Positions 32,638 through 37,523 of a DNA stretch of 54,668 nt are shown here, piece by piece (position 1 is the stretch's first letter; each line of letters begins with the position of its first letter). The notes under the pieces were generated by a model that was not told where the DNA came from, searched no databases, and was given only the letters and a program-made list of their open reading frames with translations. Origin of the DNA: a virus; IMG/VR virus record IMGVR_UViG_3300008450_000051, positions 1 through 54,668 of that record, one strand, 5' to 3'. The translations under genes and the position numbers were made by a program.

Positions 32638-32841
32638 TTAAAAATTTAGCATTTCTATTTGTGATTTCAAGTACTCTTCAGCTTGATACCTTTTTTCTTC
32701 ATCACTTATTGTAATATTCTTGCCGTTGGCAAATTCAATATGTACTTTGCCATTATTTTGATGTGGTTTAAATCCACATTCCTTACCGATTAGTTCAAGT
32801 TGAAGCATCGCGTAACGAGTAGTTAAACTTATTGTGTTCAT
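32638..32841 (-). CDS. Hypothetical 67-aa protein
   Basis: ATG at 32841 (MNTISLTTRYAMLQLELIGK) follows a TTAACCAAACCCCC leader. Contains ECGFKPHQNNGKVHIEFANG and a helix at the end (EKRYQAEEYLKSQIEML). No family recognised. Confidence 0.55.
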   Translation of the reverse strand: MNTISLTTRYAMLQLELIGKECGFKPHQNNGKVHIEFANGKNITISDEEKRYQAEEYLKSQIEMLNF

Positions 32842-32857
32842 ATGACTGGGGGTTTGG

Positions 32858-33010
32858 TTAATCATTTAAAGAATTAAGATGCTCTATCTCTGATTCATCA
32901 AGGTAGATGCGTAGACCATTATCTAACTTTATGTAGTTCACTCCTACATCAATAATCTTTTTGCCTACAATCCATTCCTTTGCTTCTTGCGTGAGGGTTA
33001 AGGTTGTCAT
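32858..33010 (-). CDS. 50-aa hypothetical protein
   Basis: ATG at 33010 (MTTLTLTQEAKEWIVGKKII) to NSLND at 32858. Helix, beta hairpin (DVGVNYIKLDNGLRIYLDE), helix pattern. Leader CTCATCAAAACCCC precedes it, and the three-way-junction element E1 lies just upstream at 33031-33078. No family recognised. Confidence 0.55.
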   Translation of the reverse strand: MTTLTLTQEAKEWIVGKKIIDVGVNYIKLDNGLRIYLDESEIEHLNSLND

Positions 33011-33030
33011 ATTTTATGGGGTTTTGATGA

Positions 33031-33078
33031 GGAACTGGGGGTGGTATCGCTCCACCTTCGCACTCTGCTCCCAGTTGT
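33031..33078 (-). ncRNA. Intergenic RNA element E1 (three-way junction)
   Basis: On the - strand AACTGGG (33070-33076) pairs with CCCAGTT (33033-33039). Inside are a short hairpin GCA/TGC (loop GAG) and a hairpin GGTGG/CCACC with the 7-nt loop AGCGATA. The element overlaps neither flanking stop nor start and is followed by the leader CCTCATCAAAACC and the ATG at 33010. First of a family E1-E6. Confidence 0.6.
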
Positions 33079-33084
33079 TGGTGA

Positions 33085-33315
33085 TTAGCACCACGCTTGC
33101 GAACTGCTGATAGCCACCATAAACAATTGCTCAAACTCTCCCTTTGTTATCGTGGTGAAATCATCCCATCCGCAGTAAGCATCAAGAAGGTCAAGCGGTG
33201 ATGACTTGCCATACTCCCATTTATATACACCGAATGGTATTTCTTTTAGTCCATTTACTCCTTCCCTTTGGTAGGTAATTATTGCTTGGAAACCGAATAA
33301 AAAATATTGATTCAT
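33085..33315 (-). CDS. Hypothetical 76-aa protein
   Basis: ATG at 33315 (MNQYFLFGFQAIITYQREGV). Contains LKEIPFGVYKWEYGKSSPLD and ends SSSQAWC. Lies between RNA elements E1 and E2 and has the CTCACCAAAACCC leader. No family recognised. Confidence 0.55.
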   Translation of the reverse strand: MNQYFLFGFQAIITYQREGVNGLKEIPFGVYKWEYGKSSPLDLLDAYCGWDDFTTITKGEFEQLFMVAISSSQAWC

Positions 33316-33334
33316 TGTATTGGGTTTTGGTGAG

Positions 33335-33381
33335 GAACTGGTCGGATAGCGAGTCCGATTGATGCCGAGCATCGCCAGTTC
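33335..33381 (-). ncRNA. Intergenic RNA element E2 (three-way junction)
   Basis: GAACTGG (33375-33381, - strand) pairs with CCAGTTC (33335-33341). Inside: hairpin GATGC/GCATC (loop TCG) and hairpin TCGGA/TCCGA with the 7-nt loop CTCGCTA. All three stems are perfect. It lies 6 bases after the stop of the gene at 33388 and 19 bases before the ATG at 33315. Confidence 0.65.
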
Positions 33382-33387
33382 GTGTGT

Positions 33388-33567
33388 TTACTCGTTGTCG
33401 TATTCGTTTTTATACCAATGTGAGATGTGAATTAACCTATCAATTAACTGAGAATCTGACTCTTTGGCGAGGTCAATAAAATCTTTGTGAGTAAATAAAT
33501 CTAATTCGCTTCCAGTCAGTTCAACAATGGCATCGACTAGTTTTTGTCTAATTGTGTTTGGAGTCAT
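33388..33567 (-). CDS. 59-aa hypothetical protein
   Basis: ATG at 33567 (MTPNTIRQKLVDAIVELTGS) to NEYDNE at 33388. Acidic helical protein (DFIDLAKESDSQLIDRLIHI). Leader GCTAACCAAACCTCC. Lies between elements E2 and E3. No family recognised. Confidence 0.55.
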   Translation of the reverse strand: MTPNTIRQKLVDAIVELTGSELDLFTHKDFIDLAKESDSQLIDRLIHISHWYKNEYDNE

Positions 33568-33588
33568 AGTATTGGAGGTTTGGTTAGC

Positions 33589-33630
33589 AACCGAGGGCAG
33601 TATCGCTCTGCCTTAACCACTCTCTCGGTT
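33589..33630 (-). ncRNA. Intergenic RNA element E3
   Basis: AACCGAG (33624-33630, - strand) pairs with CTCGGTT (33589-33595) and encloses hairpin GGCAG/CTGCC with the 7-nt loop AGCGATA. The second internal hairpin of E1, E2 and E4 is missing or very weak. Note that the outer stem sequence differs from the GAACTGC/GCAGTTC type yet still pairs, which is covariation-like support. Confidence 0.6.
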
Positions 33631-33638
33631 TGGGTACG

Positions 33639-33899
33639 TCAGCTATTTACTCGTTCTGCAAATTCCTTTAACGTATGGTAGCTATATGAATCCGACTCGT
33701 ATAAATCATAGAGAAATTCTTTTGCGCAGTAGAATCTTTCTACCTCTTCGCCGAAATACACTTGCTTGATAAGGTCGTTAATGGTTGGGAAAATGACCGC
33801 CGTAGTTCTTGTAATTACAATGTGAACTGCATTGCCATTGCCATCGTGACGGCATTCGTAAGTTTCATCCGCTTTGCGGAGATGTTCGCTATGCAACAT
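33639..33899 (-). CDS. Hypothetical 86-aa protein
   Basis: Starts MLHSEHLRKADETYECRHDG and contains HIVITRTTAVIFPTINDLIK and a C-terminal helix. Leader CCTAACCAAAACTCC. It sits between E3 and E4. No family recognised. Confidence 0.55.
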   Translation of the reverse strand: MLHSEHLRKADETYECRHDGNGNAVHIVITRTTAVIFPTINDLIKQVYFGEEVERFYCAKEFLYDLYESDSYSYHTLKEFAERVNS

Positions 33900-33919
33900 A
33901 TTACTGGAGTTTTGGTTAG

Positions 33920-33966
33920 GAACTGCTCCGGTATCGCTCCGGTATGACCGCTGAGGTCGGCAGTTC
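33920..33966 (-). ncRNA. Intergenic RNA element E4 (three-way junction)
   Basis: GAACTGC (33960-33966, - strand) pairs with GCAGTTC (33920-33926). Inside: hairpin GACC/GGTC (loop TCAGC) and hairpin CCGG/CCGG with the 7-nt loop AGCGATA. It follows the stop of the gene at 33973 by 6 bases, and the leader CCTAACCAAAAC begins immediately after the closing stem. Confidence 0.65.
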
Positions 33967-33972
33967 GGGGGA

Positions 33973-34317
33973 TTATTTACCTATCAAATCAAGAAAATCC
34001 ATACAAGTGTATTTACCTTCTAATGGCTCCCATACTGAAACCCCTTCTATATTATCTATATATTCATTTTTGTCTTCACTATTTTCTATTCTCCTTACTT
34101 GCTCCTCTATCTCTTCTCCGTCCCAATTACTTAAATAATATGATGCATTTGTTACATAATCTTCTGGAATGGCATTCAGAATACTCTCAGATTCCGCTTT
34201 TAAATGAAGGATAAGACCTTCGGTTACTACGCAATTGATATCGTTATTGGTAGTTGGGTTGTAATTTTCAACTGCTTGAGTTATAGCTTCTATTGCTTTT
34301 CTTACTTGAGTTTTCAT
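33973..34317 (-). CDS. Hypothetical 114-aa acidic protein
   Basis: ATG at 34317 (MKTQVRKAIEAITQAVENYN) behind leader TTAACCAAACTC. Helical and acidic with clusters such as WDGEEIEEQVRRIENSEDKN. Similar in pattern to small antirestriction or DNA-mimic proteins by charge only. No family recognised. Confidence 0.55.
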   Translation of the reverse strand: MKTQVRKAIEAITQAVENYNPTTNNDINCVVTEGLILHLKAESESILNAIPEDYVTNASYYLSNWDGEEIEEQVRRIENSEDKNEYIDNIEGVSVWEPLEGKYTCMDFLDLIGK

Positions 34318-34333
34318 AATGTTTTGAGTTTGG

Positions 34334-34492
34334 TTAATGCTTAAAAAATACACTTAAAGATTTTGTATGCTTATTTGCTTGGTAGTATAATGGCTTTTCG
34401 TTTTTGCCTGCCATTGATAGCCATAAATTCAAATGTTGAGTAGATTTGAATGTTCGGCAATAAGTTTTTGACTGATGTTGAATCTTATTCAT
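34334..34492 (-). CDS. 52-aa basic protein
   Basis: ATG at 34492 (MNKIQHQSKTYCRTFKSTQH) to SVFFKH. Basic, His/Lys/Gln-rich, with a central LNLWLSMAGKNEKPLYYQAN. Leader CTCATCAAAACCC. No family recognised, but it fits the operon spacing (16 bases before the next start). Confidence 0.5.
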   Translation of the reverse strand: MNKIQHQSKTYCRTFKSTQHLNLWLSMAGKNEKPLYYQANKHTKSLSVFFKH

Positions 34493-34511
34493 TTTATAGG
34501 GTTTTGATGAG

Positions 34512-34557
34512 GAACTGCGGTCGGTTTCGCTCCGACTTCGGTCTTACCTCGCAGTTC
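34512..34557 (-). ncRNA. Intergenic RNA element E5
   Basis: GAACTGCG (34550-34557, - strand) pairs with CGCAGTTC (34512-34519), 8 bp. Inside is hairpin GTCGG/CCGAC with the 7-nt loop AGCGAAA. The linker AGGTAAGACCGAA has no clear second stem. Same leader CCTCATCAAAACCC follows. Confidence 0.6.
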
Positions 34558-34562
34558 GGCCG

Positions 34563-34772
34563 CTACTTGAAATACTCTTCCACTAATTCAGTATAATCAT
34601 CATTTTTACCATACCCTCTAAATACTTGTAAATATTTAGAATCATACCCATTCATTAGCTTATCTATATCACTTAATGAAGGGATTTTACTTCTTGTTTC
34701 ACTACCTTGTATAGATGGGTATGGGGAATTGAAATCCCTTTCTGATGTGTGAAATAATAATTGGTAATCCAT
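34563..34772 (-). CDS. Hypothetical 69-aa protein
   Basis: ATG at 34772 (MDYQLLFHTSERDFNSPYPS) with leader CTCATCAAAACTAAATAAA. Contains IPSLSDIDKLMNGYDSKYLQ and ends LVEEYFK. Lies between E5 and E6. No family recognised. Confidence 0.55.
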   Translation of the reverse strand: MDYQLLFHTSERDFNSPYPSIQGSETRSKIPSLSDIDKLMNGYDSKYLQVFRGYGKNDDYTELVEEYFK

Positions 34773-34791
34773 TTTATTTAGTTTTGATGAG

Positions 34792-34834
34792 GAACTGCAC
34801 ACCATTGAAGGTCACGGCCAAACCGATGCAGTTC
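34792..34834 (-). ncRNA. Intergenic RNA element E6 (divergent member)
   Basis: GAACTGC (34828-34834, - strand) pairs with GCAGTTC (34792-34798) as in E4. The interior can form short stems CGG/CCG and ACC/GGT but lacks the conserved 7-nt loop. It is the most divergent member and could be degenerate. Confidence 0.5.
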
Positions 34835-34841
34835 GGGGGAC

Positions 34842-34925
34842 TTATCTACAAATTTGGTCTTGCAGTAAACCTACTACATACCCTACTACCAGTAGGACAA
34901 GTAATAACTGAATAACTTGCTTCAT
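34842..34925 (-). CDS. 27-aa single-TM peptide
   Basis: ATG at 34925 overlaps the stop of the upstream gene (ATGA) and opens MKQVIQLLLVLLVVGYVVGL ending LQDQICR. The core is one transmembrane helix. Tiny membrane peptides are common among early phage proteins that alter the envelope. Supported by coupling, composition and position before E6. Confidence 0.5.
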   Translation of the reverse strand: MKQVIQLLLVLLVVGYVVGLLQDQICR

Positions 34926-35116
34926 AGAGGTGACAATTTAGTTTGACGGCATACACGCTCCCATTTTAAGTCGCGTAGGATTTGCTTAGAATCCCCACCT
35001 AACTCGGCAAGGATTTGCTTTACCCGATTGTGGGTAGAGATAACGGCTTCCGCTCTGCGGATAACTTGCCCATTGGCTTTTGCCGTGAATAGGGGGGACT
35101 TAATTCTTTTGCGCAT
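34922..35116 (-). CDS. 64-aa basic protein
   Basis: Starts MRKRIKSPLFTAKANGQVIR and is Lys/Arg-rich with a helix AVISTHNRVKQILAELGGDS. Possibly nucleic-acid-binding by charge. Overlaps neighbours by 4 and 17 bases, indicating coupling. No family recognised. Confidence 0.55.
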   Translation of the reverse strand: MRKRIKSPLFTAKANGQVIRRAEAVISTHNRVKQILAELGGDSKQILRDLKWERVCRQTKLSPL

Positions 35117-35234
35117 AACTGGGAGATTGAAGGGTTATAAAATCGGTTTGGAAGGTCACAATCTGCCAACCCTCATAGAGGAATTTACTGGCTATTTGCT
35201 GACCTCTTAGGGTGGTGATGTTAATGGTTATCAT
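35100..35234 (-). CDS. 44-aa hypothetical protein
   Basis: ATG at 35234 opens MITINITTLRGQQIASKFLY, continues EGWQIVTFQTDFITLQSPS and ends YAQKN. It overlaps the membrane-protein stop by ATGA (35231-35234) and the next start by 17 bases. Beta-rich small protein. No family recognised. Confidence 0.5.
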   Translation of the reverse strand: MITINITTLRGQQIASKFLYEGWQIVTFQTDFITLQSPSYAQKN

Positions 35235-35410
35235 AGTTTTTCAATTGCTTTATTTGAAAGTCCTAGTGTTAATACGGTAACTCCCATTATTGAAGTAATT
35301 GCGCCAAACATCATAAAGCCTTTATCTAGGTAAGGAAGTCCCGCTAGAAAGAAAGGGTTTAAAATGATTGCTGGGATTACTAATTTTAATAAGAATACTA
35401 GTTTTTTCAT
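35231..35410 (-). CDS. 59-aa two-TM membrane protein
   Basis: ATG at 35410 (MKKLVFLLKLVIPAIILNPF) lies 13 bases after the hammerhead ribozyme and after leader AACCAAAAACCCCAGTT. Two hydrophobic stretches (FLLKLVIPAIIL and MMFGAITSIMGVTVLTLGL) predict a small membrane protein with a short loop. It is the first gene of the small-gene operon. A longer frame to 35608 exists but would run through the ribozyme and structured leader, so I reject it. Confidence 0.6.
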   Translation of the reverse strand: MKKLVFLLKLVIPAIILNPFFLAGLPYLDKGFMMFGAITSIMGVTVLTLGLSNKAIEKL

Positions 35411-35423
35411 AACTGGGGTTTTT

Positions 35424-35472
35424 GGTTTCGCCTTGCTTAGGCTCATCAGTACGGATAGCGTATCCGTAGACC
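35424..35472 (-). ncRNA. Type III hammerhead ribozyme
   Basis: Read on the - strand the 49 bases contain every core element in order. Stem III 5' arm GGU and cleavage-site C (35472-35469), stem I hairpin (35468-35450) with 8 perfect pairs UACGGAUA/UAUCCGUA around CGC, the invariant CUGAUGA (35449-35443), stem II GCC/GGC with loop UAAGCAA (35442-35430), the invariant GAA, then ACC closing stem III (35429-35424). The triplet before the cut is GUC, the standard one. Cleavage would fall between 35469 and 35468, about 60 nt upstream of the ATG at 35410. All invariant positions match. Short stem III is usual for natural type III hammerheads, and loop I-loop II contacts could stabilise the fold. Confidence 0.88.
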
Positions 35473-35905
35473 TTATCCAATCTGTCGGAGGATGAACTGC
35501 CGATGCGACACCGCATCCGTTTACACCCTCATTCCGACTCCGAAAGAGCGCTACGATAATCACGGTCACACCGCTTGGGGTTTTCTCTCCCCGACTATCC
35601 CTCATCAATGCACCGACAAGGTAGTGGTTTCCTAAAAGTTAGCCATTAGGTATGGGCTGACTGGTTTGGGGCTGATAGCCTTAGGTCGGAGGTCATCCGA
35701 GCATCATAACTGGTACTAACGGAGGAGAGGGCGGTAGGTGACTACTGATGCCTTCGCTCGTTTCCCGATGCCGTAAGAGGTTTGGTGTTCCGTCCATCAT
35801 ACTCACCTATACGGGTGGATGGGTGGGAGTGCGTTACCCTAACTCAAAACCTTAAAAGAACTTCGGACTCACTAACGAATCCGAGGCAAACATACATCGG
35901 CAGGG
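35473..35905 (-). ncRNA. Long structured non-coding leader upstream of the ribozyme
   Basis: About 430 nt between the presumed transcription start near 35909 and the ribozyme contain no convincing gene. They show local stems on the - strand: GATGCG/CGCATC (loop GTGT, 35502-35517) and CGGATT/AGTCCG near 35862-35882. There are also a C/G-rich CCCACCC region and several GGxxCC-type arms. GC content is clearly higher than the flanking AT-rich DNA. It may be a large structured RNA processed at its 3' end by the hammerhead. I do not match it to a known class. Confidence 0.45.
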
Positions 35906-35915
35906 TAACTACTTC

Positions 35916-35923
35916 CAAATTTA
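35916..35923 (-). promoter_or_regulatory. Promoter -7 box for small-gene operon
   Basis: TAAATTTG on the - strand matches TANNTTTG exactly. The -33 position 19 bases upstream lacks a TTG. A DnaA box (35940-35948) covers that region instead, so the promoter may be activated or repressed by a DnaA-type protein. Transcription would start near 35909 and go leftwards through the structured leader. Confidence 0.45.
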
Positions 35924-35939
35924 TTTTTTTAAATTGCAG

Positions 35940-36001
35940 TTATCCACATAAAAAATAGCTTGTAAGTTATTGAAAATCACAGCGTAGAAAAGTTATCCAC
36001 A
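35940..36001 (+). promoter_or_regulatory. Two perfect DnaA boxes in AT-rich DNA (candidate origin)
   Basis: TTATCCACA occurs at 35940-35948 and 35993-36001, 53 bases apart and in the same orientation, each matching the DnaA box consensus TTATNCACA. The surrounding DNA is AT-rich (ATTTATTTTTTTAAATTG and ATAAAAAATAG). Together with the phage DnaA-domain-IV-like protein this suggests a replication origin or a DnaA-controlled promoter. Confidence 0.6.
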
Positions 36002-36156
36002 TTTCAAAAAAAGTTTTGACTGGATGGGTAACTGGGGGTAAAAAAGGGGGTATCGGCTACTAATATTTTTAGTATGCGATGCTAAAGAATTTAGTCGATC
36101 CTCTATGAAACGAAATTGCTAAAGAGATTAGCAAAAGGGGGGAGTTCGGGGGTATA
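36002..36156. other. Non-coding spacer right of the DnaA boxes
   Basis: The segment alternates AT-rich parts with G-rich runs (GGGGGTAAAAAAGGGGGTATC and AAAAGGGGGGAG). It contains inverted-repeat words such as CTAATATTTTTAG and GCTAAAGAGATTAGC. No gene is visible. The G runs and the AT-rich flanks could be part of an origin. Confidence 0.35.
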
Positions 36157-36489
36157 CTAAAGCCGTTTGTTAAGTAAGTAGTTACGTATATAGGATAGAT
36201 ATTCTCTCCCTAAAGGAGTAATAGAGTAACGCTTGTGCGTCTCCCTAATGGCAAGGCCAAGAAGACAAAGAGAATTCAAGTAGTTCCAAGAGGAGCGATT
36301 GTCAGCCCTCTTAACGTGTGGACGATGCAAGAAGACAAAGTCAGCCAAGGCCGTTTGACTGGTAGCACCAAGACGCTTGAGGCCATACAAGAATCGTAAC
36401 TGGGTGTAGTTTAACTGGGGAATCCCAGTACGCTGAGAGGCTCGGTAAATAGCCGTATCAACACACAAAAAAAACTTCTCTATCTTCAC
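36157..36489 (-). CDS. Winged-helix DNA-binding protein candidate
   Basis: 110 aa with a helical N-terminal half (LNYTQLRFLYGLKRLGATSQ, TALADFVFLHRPHVKRA) and NYLNSLCLLGLAIRETHKRY followed by SITPLGREYLSYI, which resembles the recognition helix plus wing and the TPLGREYL end seen in MarR/PadR-type regulators. It sits between the early promoters, a good position for a phage transcriptional regulator. DNA binding is inferred from pattern only. Confidence 0.5.
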   Translation of the reverse strand: MKIEKFFLCVDTAIYRASQRTGIPQLNYTQLRFLYGLKRLGATSQTALADFVFLHRPHVKRADNRSSWNYLNSLCLLGLAIRETHKRYSITPLGREYLSYIRNYLLNKRL

Positions 36490-36851
36490 GGGTGCAAGGT
36501 TTTTTGTAAAGGAGGGAGGGGGGCTATTGTATCTTCAAACACACACGCATAATCGCCACATTCCCAATAAGTTACAAGCTTTTTCTCCAGTTCCGTTTCC
36601 CCCTTCATTTCATCCTTATTGGATTCGCGACCAGTACATTTATAACCTAAGCGTATGTGTGTCAGCCAGTTAGGTATTCTATGGGGGTTATATGGTATTA
36701 CCCGTTCGAGCCTAAAATCGATTTTGGAATGCCAAAAAATACCCCCACCCAGTGCGCGATTTCGGGTTCGCAACTGGTCGCGTACCCACCCAAATATATG
36801 TATTACCCCCACTCTTTTCCCACACACATCTGATCTATAAACCCTTGGCAT
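36486..36851 (-). CDS. Hypothetical 121-aa protein
   Basis: Coupled to the winged-helix candidate by a 4-base overlap. Sequence (MPRVYRSDVCGKRVGVIHIF, WVRDQLRTRNRALGGGIFWH, LTHIRLGYKCTGRESNKDEM) has Cys, Arg and Trp scattered and no recognised domain. GC content is higher than neighbouring genes. The start may be further in. A perfect -7 box lies 23 bases upstream of the chosen ATG. Confidence 0.45.
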   Translation of the reverse strand: MPRVYRSDVCGKRVGVIHIFGWVRDQLRTRNRALGGGIFWHSKIDFRLERVIPYNPHRIPNWLTHIRLGYKCTGRESNKDEMKGETELEKKLVTYWECGDYACVFEDTIAPLPPLQKTLHP

Positions 36852-36873
36852 AAACTCTCGATTTTTTGTAGTT

Positions 36874-36881
36874 CAAAAATA
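36874..36881 (-). promoter_or_regulatory. Promoter -7 box for regulator genes
   Basis: TATTTTTG on the - strand matches TANNTTTG, with transcription expected to start near 36867, 16 bases before the ATG at 36851. No TTG is present 19 bases upstream, so the promoter may need an activator. Confidence 0.4.
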
Positions 36882-36949
36882 GGGTATATTTTGTTGTTAT
36901 ATACGGCTGTGAATAATTTGTATTTTGGCGGTTCGGGGTTCTCTTTGTA

Positions 36950-37140
36950 TGTTTGTCTGGCTACGTTATCCGGGTGCATGGAGATAGTATCAAGGGGGCC
37001 CCGTAGCTGTGTGAAGGGCGAGACTTCGGCGAGGATTTGATAGGACAGGTCAACACGCGTAAACTGGCGGAAGACCCTCCAAAGGCGATGCCACCAAATA
37101 GGATGGACGGCCTTAACAACCCATAGGGGGGAAGGGGGGT
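36950..37140. other. GC-rich intergenic island between divergent gene blocks
   Basis: Between the divergent operons (36852-37219 holds no gene) about 190 bases are GC-rich. They contain the palindrome GGGGCCCC and a hairpin GAAG/CTTC whose 7-nt loop GGCGAGA resembles the AGCGATA loop of elements E1-E5, here on the + strand. I found no tRNA fold. A structured RNA or a packaging/regulatory site is possible. The AT-rich rest of the gap would hold promoters. Confidence 0.35.
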
Positions 37141-37219
37141 GTGCTCAGGACTTTCTTGGCTTAGATTTAATATCTTCTTTATCTCTTGTTTCTCAGTATC
37201 CTAATTTAATTTGCACTGT

Positions 37220-37381
37220 ATGGAAATGCTATTACGCAAAGATGGTTCTTACTCACGTCGTGGTTTATGGGATAACATCCGTGCCAAGGCTGGTAGTGGT
37301 AAGAAGCCAACCAAGCAAATGTTAAAACAAGAAGCTAAAATTAAAAAAGATGCCTCTAAAAAAAGCAAAGGGAAAAAGTGA
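37220..37381 (+). CDS. 53-aa basic protein
   Basis: ATG at 37220 opens MEMLLRKDGSYSRRGLWDNI then RAKAGSGKKPTKQMLKQEAK and a Lys-rich tail. First gene of the + strand packaging block. Its end overlaps the next gene by 32 bases. Basic small proteins of this type (RRGLWDNIRAKAGSGKKPT) occur widely in phages but their function is not known to me. Confidence 0.6.
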   Translation: MEMLLRKDGSYSRRGLWDNIRAKAGSGKKPTKQMLKQEAKIKKDASKKSKGKK

Positions 37382-37523
37382 GCTCCAGTCAGCCATCTCG
37401 GCTAATATCCGTGAATTGATGGCGGATAACAAGAAGAAGGGTAAGGAGAAGGGGGCTGGTGGTAAAGCCAGATCCAAGAAGCAGATCCTTGCTATTGCTA
37501 TATCAGCTGCCAAAGGTAAATGA
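37350..37523 (+). CDS. 57-aa basic protein, DUF6496-like
   Basis: ATG at 37350 opens MPLKKAKGKSELQSAISANI, then RELMADNKKKGKEKGAGGKA and RSKKQILAIAISAAKGK. The (R/K)SxKQxxAIAxSxA ending resembles DUF6496-type small phage proteins. It overlaps the HNH gene by ATGA at 37520. Function unknown. Confidence 0.55.
   Translation: MPLKKAKGKSELQSAISANIRELMADNKKKGKEKGAGGKARSKKQILAIAISAAKGK

Larger units (their letters stand above)
31899..35423 (-). repeat. Family of AACCAAA-type leader motifs before small genes (12 sites)
   Basis: Twelve start codons (31898, 32064, 32621, 32841, 33010, 33315, 33567, 33899, 34317, 34492, 34772, 35410) are preceded 10-20 bases upstream by a common word, (C/T)TAACCAAAC(C), CTCATCAAAACC or AACCAAAAACC, then a short A-rich stretch and the ATG. 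The word is not complementary to the 16S rRNA anti-Shine-Dalgarno and recurs too precisely for chance. It may mark the translation start, bind a phage regulator or be a duplicated gene-cassette boundary. Confidence 0.6.

Noticed and set aside
33031-34834. E1-E6 as further hammerhead ribozymes
   Set aside because: None contains CUGAUGA and GAAA on either strand. TGATGAG on the + strand of E1/E5/E6 is not preceded by C and has no matching GAAA after a stem, so the hammerhead class does not apply to them.
35231-35608. 125-aa extension of the two-TM protein frame
   Set aside because: The extra 66 codons run through the hammerhead ribozyme and structured leader, and the ATG at 35410 has the same leader as its neighbours. 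The open frame is coincidental.
36950-37140. Possible tRNA in the GC-rich island
   Set aside because: No 7-bp acceptor, T-loop TTCRA box or anticodon arm could be placed. I found no tRNA fold anywhere in the window by eye.
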